DNA of 7,406 nucleotides from Thermoplasmata archaeon (GTDB lineage Archaea > Thermoplasmatota > Thermoplasmata > Thermoplasmatales > Thermoplasmataceae): NCBI GenBank assembly GCA_021797955.1, contig JAJZYV010000081.1, positions 1-7,406 on the forward strand. Direction: 5' to 3'. A program made the position numbers and the translations under genes. Below, piece by piece: positions 1-6,412 of the stretch. Numbering within the stretch: position 1 is the stretch's first letter; each line of letters begins with the position of its first letter. The notes beneath the pieces were generated by a model, which was not told the origin of the DNA, made no database searches, and was given only the letters and a program-made list of their open reading frames with translations.

Positions 1-156
1 AAAGTCAATTATAAACCTGACAGCAGACAGAAGATTGCAGAATCCTGGCCAAGAAGCCTTGACTGTTCAGATGCGATAAAAGATTGGGGTTTCAATGCCA
101 GATTCACTTTAAGGGAAATGATCAAAGATATGATAACCAATATCCAAAAAAATTAG
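1..156 (+). CDS. tdh: L-threonine 3-dehydrogenase, short-chain (epimerase-like) type, C-terminal 51 residues only
   Basis: Partial gene: the window opens on a codon boundary, and the frame runs 51 codons to a TAG at 154-156. The fragment begins KVNYKPDSRQKIAESWPRSL and continues with an acidic/Asp-Trp-Gly stretch and a helical end. This pattern (NYKPD-RQ-IA-SWP-S-D-S-A--DWG) is what I know from the C-terminus of the extended short-chain dehydrogenase type of L-threonine 3-dehydrogenase, described in Thermoplasma and some Bacteroidetes. It oxidises L-threonine to 2-amino-3-ketobutyrate with NAD+ in the cytosol. The NAD-binding Rossmann part, about 260 residues, lies outside the window, so the catalytic Ser/Tyr/Lys cannot be checked. 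A related NAD-dependent epimerase is the main alternative. It is convergent with the glycyl-tRNA synthetase gene downstream. Confidence 0.72.
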   Translation, partial: KVNYKPDSRQKIAESWPRSLDCSDAIKDWGFNARFTLREMIKDMITNIQKN

Positions 157-325
157 TATTATTCCCCATATCACCATGTATCAGCTATTTAAGTCCAATT
201 TGAGATGACGGTGGTTATTAACTTTTAACATAGTGTTCAAGTCAGTCTAAATGCATGGAATAATGTCTTATTGAGTCGGAAACAAATTGTTTAATTTTGT
301 TAATTGCCATATTACTAACCTTACG
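157..325. other. Convergent intergenic spacer, no gene seen
   Basis: This 169-base AT-rich spacer lies between the two converging 3' ends. I see no tRNA-like TPsiC loop, no convincing ORF and no strong terminator hairpin. An 8-bp perfect inverted repeat, ATTATTCC (158-165) and GGAATAAT (257-264), is separated by 91 bases and may be chance in such AT-rich DNA. Short T-rich patches at 213-230 and 288-305 could help terminate transcription from either side. Confidence 0.5.
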
Positions 326-1780
326 TCATTCAAATTTCTGCAAAATGGGATTATTGAGGAAATCAAAACCCTCCATCAAAGATTCTATGGGAACTTCTTT
401 TATCTGCCTCTGAGAATCCCGTTCTCTAATTGTCACAACATTTCTTGAAAGCGTATCATAATCCACGGTTATACAATACGGAGTTCCGATCTCGTCCTGT
501 CTTGAATATCTTCTACCAATGGAACCACTGTCGTCGAAAAGAATCCTCGATTCAATTTGTCTTAAGGCATTGAAAAGTTCTTGTGCTCTCTCTGTGAGCC
601 CATCCTTCTTCTGAAGAGGCAATATTGCTAGAACATATGGAGAGATTTCCTCTTTTAAGGAAAGAACCTTGTATCCGCTTTCTCTCTTATTATACGAGGA
701 TGATAGAATCGCCATAATCATTCTGTCAATACCATAGGCAGGTTCCAGAACCTTCGGAATAATATCACCATTTTCACCTAAACTCATGTTCTGTCCTGAA
801 GAATTCTGGTGATTTTTTACGTCAAACTGTCCTCTATCAGATATCCCCACAATTTCAACCCAGTCTTCGTCTAGAAGAAATTCAAGGTCCCAGCAATCTG
901 ATGAATAATGTGCTAACTCATCTTTTCTGTGTTGCCTGAATCTCAATCTATTTCTGTCTATTCCAATCCTTAAAGCAATCCTTAATGTTACTTCCATGAA
1001 ATAGGCATGCTCAGGTGTTCCAATTATACCTTCCTCGAATGCTTTTTCGATATCTTTCTTCTGCTCTCTCCCATTATTGCTAAGGAGTGTTATTACTTCC
1101 CCTTTGTCGGGATAAAAAGGAGATTTGTTGGACGGGTCTATGAATACCTCAACCTCAGCCATGTTAAATTCCCGCTGTCTTATGATTGCCTGCCTTGGGG
1201 AAATTTCGTTCCTGAATCCTTTCCCTCTCTGAATTACAATCATTGGCAATTTTCCTCGATTATACGTAAGAAGAAGTTTGAAATTAACAAAGATTCCCTG
1301 TGCGGTTTCCGGCCTGAGGTAAAGTTTTTCATTTCCGTTTGATGATATCTGAAACATGAGGTTGAAGTTGTAAGCGTTCTTAAGAAAAGAACCGCATTTT
1401 GGGCAACGTATCTTGTTATCTAAGAGAAGTGATGAGGCTTGATCCTCGTTCAATGGAACAAGATTTATCCCTTGATTTGAGAGTAAGGATTCTACTTTAA
1501 AACTTGATTTGCATTGTTCACATGTTGTGGCAAGGTCAGCGAATCTTTGCAAGTGCCCGGATGCCCGAAAAACTGCTTCCGGTGTTATGGACGGTGAATC
1601 GTAAGGGATTGCACCAATTTTCAGATATTCTTCCATCCAGATCTTATAGACATTTTCTTTCAGAATTGTTCCAAGTGGGGCGTAATCATATAATCCGGCA
1701 GAGCCACCATAGATCTGAAATGAAGGCCAGAAAAACCCCCTTCTTTTGCAAATTTCAACAATTTCATCAAAGTTTGACAT
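326..1780 (-). CDS. glyS: Glycyl-tRNA synthetase, archaeal/eukaryotic alpha2 (class II) type
   Basis: This 484-residue enzyme charges tRNA-Gly with glycine using ATP, in the cytosol. Class II landmarks are in order. The N-terminal RRGFFWPSFQIYGG-AG-YDY-PLG segment spans about 13-37. The SGHL element is at 74-77. A zinc-ribbon-like pair of CxxC motifs is at C87/C90 and C126/C129. The RPETAQGIF block is at 156-164. Motif 2 contains RGKGFRNEISPR (185-196) and RQREF (201-205). The HYSSDCWDLEF and GISDRGQFD blocks are at 291-321. Motif 3 is EPAYGIDR at 346-353. The C-terminal anticodon-binding domain spans about 380-475, with the DDSGSIGRRYSRQDEIGTP signature. All parts look intact. The ATG at 1780 is preceded by a G-rich ribosome-binding site and overlaps the CBS gene's 3' end by 14 bases, so the two are almost certainly co-transcribed. 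Identity is essentially certain; only the zinc role is inferred. Confidence 0.97.
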   Translation of the reverse strand: MSNFDEIVEICKRRGFFWPSFQIYGGSAGLYDYAPLGTILKENVYKIWMEEYLKIGAIPYDSPSITPEAVFRASGHLQRFADLATTCEQCKSSFKVESLLSNQGINLVPLNEDQASSLLLDNKIRCPKCGSFLKNAYNFNLMFQISSNGNEKLYLRPETAQGIFVNFKLLLTYNRGKLPMIVIQRGKGFRNEISPRQAIIRQREFNMAEVEVFIDPSNKSPFYPDKGEVITLLSNNGREQKKDIEKAFEEGIIGTPEHAYFMEVTLRIALRIGIDRNRLRFRQHRKDELAHYSSDCWDLEFLLDEDWVEIVGISDRGQFDVKNHQNSSGQNMSLGENGDIIPKVLEPAYGIDRMIMAILSSSYNKRESGYKVLSLKEEISPYVLAILPLQKKDGLTERAQELFNALRQIESRILFDDSGSIGRRYSRQDEIGTPYCITVDYDTLSRNVVTIRERDSQRQIKEVPIESLMEGFDFLNNPILQKFE

Positions 1781-2618
1781 CGAATACCCCCATCAGATCA
1801 AGGTCATAAAGCATTCCTGATAATCTTCCTGGGCCGTCAAGAACAGGTAAATGATTAAAATTTCCCTTGCTCATCTTATTGGCAATTGAACCAATCGTCT
1901 CTTTGGAATATGCGACGACGGGATCTCTGATAAGTATGCTTTCTACCGTCTCCTGTGGCATTTTTATCTGATTTCTTTCTATAAAGTATGAGCCCATATT
2001 TCTAATCCCTCCCCAAGTCCATGGATCTTCGTCAAGGTCGCTTCCCGGATTGGTTCTATTGATGTTTGAAATAATATCGATTTTATCAAATAGATCTCTG
2101 TCTGTTATTAATCCCTTGAATACTCCCTCTATATCAATGATTGGGTTTGCAAATGTACCGCTGTACCTCATGGTATAATAAGCAACGGAAAGTGGTGTTT
2201 TCTCCCACATGGGAAATGTAATTCCCAATCTTATGTTCTTAATCTCCACATTTGGAAATCGTTGAGCCATAATTCCAAGAAAGTTCTGTGGAGTGAGAAT
2301 TCCGATTACTCTGTTTGACTCATCAGTAACGATAATGTGCCTCCTTCGTTGCCTTATCATCTCCCTGGCTGCGAACTCAATTGAATCTTCTGGATTAACC
2401 GTTTTTGCGTTCCTCATTACCATTGCAGCCTGAGTTTCATTTGGATTGTTAAATATGTCCCTCCTGCTTATAACACCGGCAAAAATTCCATTTGAATCTG
2501 TTACAGGCATGCCAGTTATATTATTCCTTACCAAGGCATCCACTGCATCCGACAATGTTCCGGGAACTTTAAAAATGATTGGTTTTTCAGTCATTATATC
2601 TCTTACTGACAGCTCCAT
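1767..2618 (-). CDS. Protein of four CBS domains (two Bateman modules), probable nucleotide-sensing regulator
   Basis: This 283-residue soluble protein has no other catalytic or DNA-binding domain that I can see. CBS repeats are at about 5-57 (begins VRDIMTEKPIIF, ends VISRRDIF), 65-115 (begins VMRNAKTVNPEDSI, ends GILTPQNFL), 128-178 (more divergent, ends GLITDRDLF) and 225-279 (begins ILIRDPVVAYSKETI, ends GMLYDLDLMGVF). A 40-50-residue linker before the last repeat holds an acidic, Trp-containing stretch (DEDPWTWGGI at about 196-205). CBS pairs typically bind AMP, ATP, S-adenosylmethionine or similar ligands, but the ligand here cannot be read from sequence. It is the first gene of an operon with glycyl-tRNA synthetase, and its stop lies inside the start of that gene. 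The ATG at 2618 starts just before repeat 1 and has no clear Shine-Dalgarno, consistent with a leaderless or near-leaderless mRNA. Confidence 0.88.
   Translation of the reverse strand: MELSVRDIMTEKPIIFKVPGTLSDAVDALVRNNITGMPVTDSNGIFAGVISRRDIFNNPNETQAAMVMRNAKTVNPEDSIEFAAREMIRQRRRHIIVTDESNRVIGILTPQNFLGIMAQRFPNVEIKNIRLGITFPMWEKTPLSVAYYTMRYSGTFANPIIDIEGVFKGLITDRDLFDKIDIISNINRTNPGSDLDEDPWTWGGIRNMGSYFIERNQIKMPQETVESILIRDPVVAYSKETIGSIANKMSKGNFNHLPVLDGPGRLSGMLYDLDLMGVFDVKL
1786..1794 (-). promoter_or_regulatory. Ribosome-binding site of the glycyl-tRNA synthetase gene
   Basis: Read on the minus strand this is GATGGGGGT, ending six bases before the ATG at 1780. It is a G-rich Shine-Dalgarno-like sequence lying inside the last codons of the CBS-protein gene. 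It supports the chosen start and internal (coupled) initiation in the operon. Confidence 0.55.
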
Positions 2619-2645
2619 ATTAAGGGTTATACATTTCCGCTTATC

Positions 2646-2653
2646 ATAATATT
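2646..2653 (-). promoter_or_regulatory. Candidate TATA box for the CBS protein-glyS operon
   Basis: On the minus strand this reads AATATTAT, with its TATTAT part 28-33 bases upstream of the ATG at 2618. That distance fits an archaeal TATA box whose transcript begins at or very near the start codon. The region is AT-rich, so the match is only suggestive. Confidence 0.35.
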
Positions 2654-2691
2654 GCTATTCAATCATTATTTTGTTCATAGGTGAACTAAAA

Positions 2692-2706
2692 ACATTTAAA
2701 CTAAAT
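2692..2706 (+). promoter_or_regulatory. Candidate TATA box for the geranylgeranyl reductase gene
   Basis: TTTAAA at 2695-2700, extended by CTAAAT, follows an A-rich stretch that could serve as the TFB-recognition element. Transcription would be expected to start near 2722-2728, giving a leader of only about ten bases before the ATG at 2735. A second AT-rich element (TTATAC, 2710-2715) lies closer to the start and is a less well-placed alternative. Confidence 0.38.
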
Positions 2707-2734
2707 AGATTATACACTCTGGAAATTGGTATAT

Positions 2735-4183
2735 ATGACAACCTCTAATGATTATGATGTAATTGTTGCTGGGGCAGGGATGTCAGGTAGTTTGGCGGCA
2801 GCTATGGCGGCCAGAGGAGGGGCATCAGTTTTGCTTGTGGATAGAAACAAAGAAGAATCCGTCGGGAAAAAGACTGTTTGGGGATGGACATGCGGTGATG
2901 CAGTTGCTGGAAGCCATATTGACTTTCTTCAAAAAAACACAGGCGTTACATTTTCACACCCGGAACTTGATCAGAAGGTGGACGGTGTACTCGCTCTTTC
3001 GCCAGATCTTTCCTCGAAATATCCCTTCGATGGTCTTGGATATTCATTGGATAGACCAGAATTTGAGAGAAAATTACTGCAGATAGCCTTAAAGAGTGGG
3101 GTAGAGTATATTCCCGAATTTGAAGTGGATGGTCCAATAGCAGAAAATAATGTAATCACCGGTATATCGGGAAGAGCCAAAGGAGGAGAAAAAAAGGTCT
3201 TCAAATCGAAATTAGTTATAGACTGTCTTGGAGTCTCCACTGTTATCAGAAGAAAACTCCCAGAGAATCCATTTATAGACAGAACCATAGATATCGATGA
3301 TATTGAAAGCACTGGTAGATATATCTTTGAATTTGAATCTCTTGATCACGAAGATGAGAGATATTACGACAGAAAATATGCGCTCATACATCTTAACAAT
3401 GAGATTGCACCTGGAGGATATGGATGGGTTTTCCCAAGATCCGGAAACAGAGTCAACATTGGATTGGGAGTACAGAAAAGGAGTCTTGACATTAGAAATA
3501 AAGCACTGGGAAAGTCAGATAATCTTCAATCTCTAATTGACAATTATGTTAAAATGTTACCTGTGTTTAAAGACCTCAAAATATACGACAAGGATAGTAA
3601 CGGAAAGGGATCATGGTCTGTACCAGTAAGAAGACAGATGGAAAGTCTGGTGTTCAATGGATATATGGGGGCTGGTGACAGTATGGTTATGCCAAATCCA
3701 ATCAGCGCAGGTGGAATTGGCCCCGCTCTTATCTCAGGTATAGTCTGCGGAAAACATGCCGCAAGAGCCGTACAGGAAGGAGATGTATCTGTGAAAAATT
3801 TGTGGAGTTATAATTTAGAATATAACGAACTCTACGGGAAGAAGATGGCAGGAATGGAAGCTTTCAGAATATATTTGCAATCCCTAAACAATTCAATCCT
3901 AAACTATGGAATGAAATCATTCCTTACGAATGAGGAAGCCTCCGATTTAACCGTTGGTTTAATCCCTGAGTTGTCCATGGCACAGAAGTTTAAAATGATC
4001 CTCAAGGGAGCAAGAAATATCACAGCATTCTCCAATCTCATATACACAGTAAAGAAAATGAAGGAACTAAATGAGATCTACGACAATTATCCAAAGACTC
4101 CGGAAGAATTTCCAAAATTCAAATCTGTTGTAGTTCATGAGATTGAGGAAGTAAAGGAGAGGTTCAAACCAAACCCAATCTGA
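2735..4183 (+). CDS. Geranylgeranyl reductase-family FAD-dependent oxidoreductase
   Basis: A 482-residue flavoprotein of the family that saturates double bonds of geranylgeranyl chains in archaeal membrane lipids (or of other prenyl compounds). Seen in sequence: an N-terminal Rossmann FAD-binding motif GAGMSG (13-18) with the acidic D36 closing the fold; a VGKKTVWGWTCGDAV block with C53-G-D, a cysteine motif shared with Sulfolobus geranylgeranyl reductase; YSLDRPEF (103-110); PGGYGWVFP (226-234), which matches the family PxxYxWxFP motif; the second FAD motif GAGD (312-315); and NPISAGGIGPAL (321-332). About 100 mostly helical residues follow, making it longer than the roughly 400-residue archaeal digeranylgeranylglycerophospholipid reductases. 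I chose the ATG at 2735 over an upstream TTG at 2726. It is a single-gene unit, divergent from the CBS operon. The exact substrate (lipid, quinone tail or carotenoid) is not determined. Confidence 0.85.
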   Translation: MTTSNDYDVIVAGAGMSGSLAAAMAARGGASVLLVDRNKEESVGKKTVWGWTCGDAVAGSHIDFLQKNTGVTFSHPELDQKVDGVLALSPDLSSKYPFDGLGYSLDRPEFERKLLQIALKSGVEYIPEFEVDGPIAENNVITGISGRAKGGEKKVFKSKLVIDCLGVSTVIRRKLPENPFIDRTIDIDDIESTGRYIFEFESLDHEDERYYDRKYALIHLNNEIAPGGYGWVFPRSGNRVNIGLGVQKRSLDIRNKALGKSDNLQSLIDNYVKMLPVFKDLKIYDKDSNGKGSWSVPVRRQMESLVFNGYMGAGDSMVMPNPISAGGIGPALISGIVCGKHAARAVQEGDVSVKNLWSYNLEYNELYGKKMAGMEAFRIYLQSLNNSILNYGMKSFLTNEEASDLTVGLIPELSMAQKFKMILKGARNITAFSNLIYTVKKMKELNEIYDNYPKTPEEFPKFKSVVVHEIEEVKERFKPNPI

Positions 4184-4199
4184 TAAAATTTAATCGATG

Positions 4200-4209
4200 T
4201 TTTATTTTT
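4200..4209 (+). terminator. Probable oligo-T transcription terminator of the geranylgeranyl reductase gene
   Basis: TTTTATTTTT begins 17 bases after the TGA of the reductase gene. Archaeal RNA polymerase terminates at such T-rich runs without needing a hairpin. It overlaps the stop codon of the converging carbonic anhydrase-like gene. Confidence 0.45.
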
Positions 4210-4726
4210 GAACATTCACTAAATCTTTACCAGTTTTTCTTTCATATTCACTCCTAAGATATCGATCCCTTAATACCTGATACCCTTTCCCGTTGCTTTG
4301 TGCCATAATTGCAATATCATCACCGGTTCTCTTCACAGTTGCAGGAATACCTGCAATGATAGAATTCGGGGGACAGGTAAAATTCTCTTTTACCACAGCA
4401 CCTGCTCCAACTATACATCCCGAGGCAATGTGTGATCCGTTAAGAATAACGGACCCCATTCCAATAATCACGTTATCATCTACTTTTGCCCCATGAACAA
4501 CGGCATTGTGCCCAATGGAAACATTGTTTCCTACTAATACTGCATTTTCCCTTTCAGTATGAATAGTGACATTGTCCTGAACATTGGTATTCTTTCCAAT
4601 TCTAATGCTATTCAAATCTCCTCTTAGTACTGCATTGTCAAAAATCGAAACACCATCATCAAGCTCCACATTTCCAATCAAAACCGCTGTTGGAGCTAAA
4701 AATACATTACTTCCTATTCTAATCAT
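4202..4726 (-). CDS. Gamma-class carbonic anhydrase-like left-handed beta-helix protein (CamH/YrdA/PaaY group)
   Basis: A 174-residue protein (from the chosen start) of imperfect hexapeptide repeats such as APTAVLIGNVELDDGVSI and IGHNAVVHGAKVDDNVIIG, followed by a C-terminal helix. Members form trimers with a metal bound between subunits. The three metal-ligand histidines are present: H56 (in VTIHTE), H73 and H78 (in IGHNAVVHG). So are the conserved RGD (35-37) and QDN (50-52) that match Arg59/Asp61 and Gln75/Asp76 of Methanosarcina Cam. Spacing between the first two histidines is 17 rather than 36, so the acidic proton-shuttle loop of Cam is absent, as in the CamH group. Activity may be CO2 hydration, acyl-CoA hydrolysis (PaaY-like) or something else. 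I prefer the ATG at 4726 because it starts exactly where family homology begins and has a well-placed TATA; an in-frame ATG at 4759 would add 11 unrelated residues. Confidence 0.88.
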   Translation of the reverse strand: MIRIGSNVFLAPTAVLIGNVELDDGVSIFDNAVLRGDLNSIRIGKNTNVQDNVTIHTERENAVLVGNNVSIGHNAVVHGAKVDDNVIIGMGSVILNGSHIASGCIVGAGAVVKENFTCPPNSIIAGIPATVKRTGDDIAIMAQSNGKGYQVLRDRYLRSEYERKTGKDLVNVQK

Positions 4727-4746
4727 GTAACCTAATCGACATTCAG

Positions 4747-4754
4747 ATAAAATA
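4747..4754 (-). promoter_or_regulatory. Candidate TATA box for the gamma-carbonic anhydrase-like gene
   Basis: On the minus strand this reads TATTTTAT, centred about 25 bases upstream of the ATG at 4726. That is the position expected for leaderless transcription from that codon. If translation instead began at 4759 this element would lie inside the coding sequence, so it bears directly on the start choice. Confidence 0.4.
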
Positions 4755-4799
4755 TTCATAGTTTTTTTGTGGTCAAATAATTTGAGTACTTACTATTTC

Positions 4800-4808
4800 A
4801 TATAAAAG
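4800..4808 (+). promoter_or_regulatory. TATA box of the thioesterase-coaBC-nitrilase operon
   Basis: ATATAAAAG is the clearest archaeal TATA box in the window. A start of transcription about 26 bases downstream of its centre falls near 4830, leaving a leader of roughly eight bases before the ATG at 4838. This favours that ATG over an in-frame TTG at 4823, which would lie too close to the box. Confidence 0.6.
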
Positions 4809-4837
4809 GTATTTTATTCAGTTTGAATTCTCACTTC

Positions 4838-5236
4838 ATGGATAATGAAGAATTTTTTCAGAGGATCCTTCAACTTGATGGTTTCCTTGCTCATCTGGAT
4901 CTTTCTCTGAAATCCGCCGAATCAGGAAAGGCATCTATTATTGTTGAATTCAATGAGAAGATCATGAGACCGGGCGGAATAATGCATGGCGGGGCTATTT
5001 CCAGTCTTTTCGATCTTTGCGGAGGTATTGCAATTTTTACTGCGGCCGATATTATTAACAGTGTGACTATAGAATTAAATATCCTCTTTATGAGACAGGT
5101 CAATAATGGACCCATTGAGATAAGAGCAAATGTTGAAAGAATGGGAACAAGAACTGCGTTTGCCACAATGGAACTCTTTGATGGAAAGGGAGAATTGTGT
5201 TCCAAGGGAAGCGGAATATGGTCTGTGTTCAGGTGA
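4838..5236 (+). CDS. PaaI-like hotdog-fold acyl-CoA thioesterase
   Basis: A 132-residue single hotdog domain, the usual size for the PaaI/YdiI-type 4HBT family, which hydrolyses acyl-CoA thioesters to free acid and CoA in the cytosol. The signature RPGGIMHGGAISSLFDLCGG covers residues 44-63. H50-G51-G52 lies at the start of the central hotdog helix, and D59 is the likely catalytic acid for this class. The later strands ITIEL-like 75-82 and IRANVERMGTRTAFATMEL (95-113) complete the sheet. The acyl group is not predictable. It is the first gene of an operon: its TGA at 5234-5236 is embedded in the ribosome-binding site of coaBC, four bases before that start. Start chosen at the ATG at 4838; a TTG at 4823 would add five residues without family support. 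Confidence 0.88.
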   Translation: MDNEEFFQRILQLDGFLAHLDLSLKSAESGKASIIVEFNEKIMRPGGIMHGGAISSLFDLCGGIAIFTAADIINSVTIELNILFMRQVNNGPIEIRANVERMGTRTAFATMELFDGKGELCSKGSGIWSVFR

Positions 5237-5237
5237 T
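5231..5237 (+). promoter_or_regulatory. Ribosome-binding site of coaBC, overlapping the thioesterase stop
   Basis: AGGTGAT is an excellent match to the archaeal Shine-Dalgarno sequence and ends three bases before the ATG at 5241. The thioesterase stop codon TGA (5234-5236) is part of it. This decides the coaBC start and rules out the much earlier in-frame ATG at 5130 inside the thioesterase gene. Confidence 0.7.
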
Positions 5238-5240
5238 TGT

Positions 5241-6410
5241 ATGAGCCGAATGGGAATTTTCAAGGAAGATAAGTCATTGGTTGGGGAAACTATTATATTC
5301 GCAATGGGAGCCAGTATTTCAATATACAGAGTTCCAGATATTATTAGAGATCTCATGGAAGCAGGTGCTTCTGTTTTGCCTGTTATGAGCCAGACCTCAC
5401 TAACACTCATCACCAAAACGACAATTCAATGGGCAGCAGAAGCTGATGTTCTGGATAATTTGTCTGGAAAGATGGAACATATCAATATTTTTGAGAATGA
5501 ACCGGAAAAAAAGGTATTCCTTGTATGTCCTGCAACTTATGACCAGATAGGAAAATTTGCCTCTGGCATTGCGGATGGAATAATTGATACAATGTTTGCA
5601 TATGCTCTTGGCCATGGTATTAGAATAATTATCGTGCCTGCAATGCATCTTGATATGTATGGAAATACCATCATAACCCAAAACATAGAAAAGCTCAGAA
5701 AAGCAGGAGTTACGATACTTGAACCAATCATTGCAGACGGAAAGGCAAAGATACAGGATTCTGAGGAGATAATAGATGCCATTATAAGATCAGGAAAGAA
5801 AAATAATGGAAAAAATATTTTAATCATAAGCGGGAGAAGTGAATTACCCATAGATCCAGTGAGGTCTATTACGAATAGAAGTTCTGGAACTACAGGTATT
5901 TGGCTTTCCAGATGGGCGTATAGATCGGGTTTCAACAAAATAACTCTCATAGGAAACGCCTCAGAGGTTTTTCCTGCGTACGTAACTTTAAAGGCCTGTT
6001 ATCTTAACAAAGATTTTTATTCCATAGCTATGGACGAGTTAAAAAACAGTCACTACGACTGCGTGATCGTTTCAGCTGCGTTGTCGGACTATGAATTCGA
6101 AGCATCAAAGGAAAAGATTGACAGTTCTAAGAATCTTTCCCTTGTTCTGAAACCTTCAAAAAAATTAAAAGACATCATAAAGGAGCAATTCAAGATTCCA
6201 ATTATCAGTTTCAAGCTCACCCATAGAGGTAAAGATATAACAGCAGAAAAGAACGAAATCATGGTGGTTAACTACATTGAAGATAATATCATTGGATCTG
6301 AATCTGGAAAATATAAATTTCTTATAAGAGGAAGGGAAGAGAAGGAAGAGTTAATGACAAAAAGTTCCATGGCTCAAAGATTGATTAATATGCTTCAAGG
6401 GGAAATTTAA
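5241..6410 (+). CDS. coaBC: Bifunctional phosphopantothenoylcysteine decarboxylase / phosphopantothenate-cysteine ligase
   Basis: A 389-residue enzyme with two coenzyme A biosynthesis activities: ligation of cysteine to 4'-phosphopantothenate (CoaB, C-terminal) and FMN-dependent decarboxylation to 4'-phosphopantetheine (CoaC, N-terminal). The CoaC domain (about 14-183) has the flavoprotein start AMGASISIYRVPDIIRDL, the catalytic histidine H80 (in MEHINI), PATYDQIGKFASGIAD (97-112) and PAMHLDMYGN (133-142). The CoaB domain (about 190-385) carries the near-invariant IDPVRSITNRSSG (204-216), SAALSDYEF (278-286), the LKPSKKLKDII segment (302-312) and the VVNYIED loop (342-348). In the CoaC half the usual Asn of the PxMNxxMW motif is replaced by H136, and the flexible-flap cysteine of bacterial enzymes has no evident counterpart (ADGKAKIQD at 165-173 instead). 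I believe this is an archaeal pattern, not decay. It is the middle gene of the operon. Confidence 0.94.
   Translation: MSRMGIFKEDKSLVGETIIFAMGASISIYRVPDIIRDLMEAGASVLPVMSQTSLTLITKTTIQWAAEADVLDNLSGKMEHINIFENEPEKKVFLVCPATYDQIGKFASGIADGIIDTMFAYALGHGIRIIIVPAMHLDMYGNTIITQNIEKLRKAGVTILEPIIADGKAKIQDSEEIIDAIIRSGKKNNGKNILIISGRSELPIDPVRSITNRSSGTTGIWLSRWAYRSGFNKITLIGNASEVFPAYVTLKACYLNKDFYSIAMDELKNSHYDCVIVSAALSDYEFEASKEKIDSSKNLSLVLKPSKKLKDIIKEQFKIPIISFKLTHRGKDITAEKNEIMVVNYIEDNIIGSESGKYKFLIRGREEKEELMTKSSMAQRLINMLQGEI
6397..6403 (+). promoter_or_regulatory. Ribosome-binding site of the nitrilase-family gene
   Basis: AAGGGGA, nine bases upstream of the ATG at 6413, lies within the last codons of coaBC. With a two-base intergenic gap it points to coupled translation of the two genes. 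Confidence 0.5.
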
Positions 6411-6412
6411 CG

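Noticed and set aside
158..264. ATTATTCC/GGAATAAT inverted repeat flanking most of the convergent spacer, considered as mobile-element ends
   Set aside because: Only 8 bp, AT-rich, no target duplication and no transposase; probably chance.
1007..1342. 111-residue plus-strand frame opposite the glycyl-tRNA synthetase gene
   Set aside because: It falls over motif 2 and other conserved parts of the synthetase; no promoter, ribosome-binding site or recognisable domain.
2971..3312. 113-residue minus-strand frame opposite the geranylgeranyl reductase
   Set aside because: Serine-rich low-complexity translation typical of an antisense shadow, no initiation signals, overlaps conserved reductase sequence.
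5130..5240. Upstream extension of CoaBC by 37 residues from an ATG at 5130
   Set aside because: It lies wholly inside the thioesterase gene in another frame, shows no flavoprotein homology, and the ATG at 5241 has a strong ribosome-binding site and the proper family N-terminus.
5537..5950. 137-residue antisense frame opposite coaBC, hydrophobic and membrane-like
   Set aside because: It is a frame shadow of a well-conserved coding gene; its hydrophobic look arises from the complement of Lys/Asp/Ile-rich codons, and no start signal supports it.
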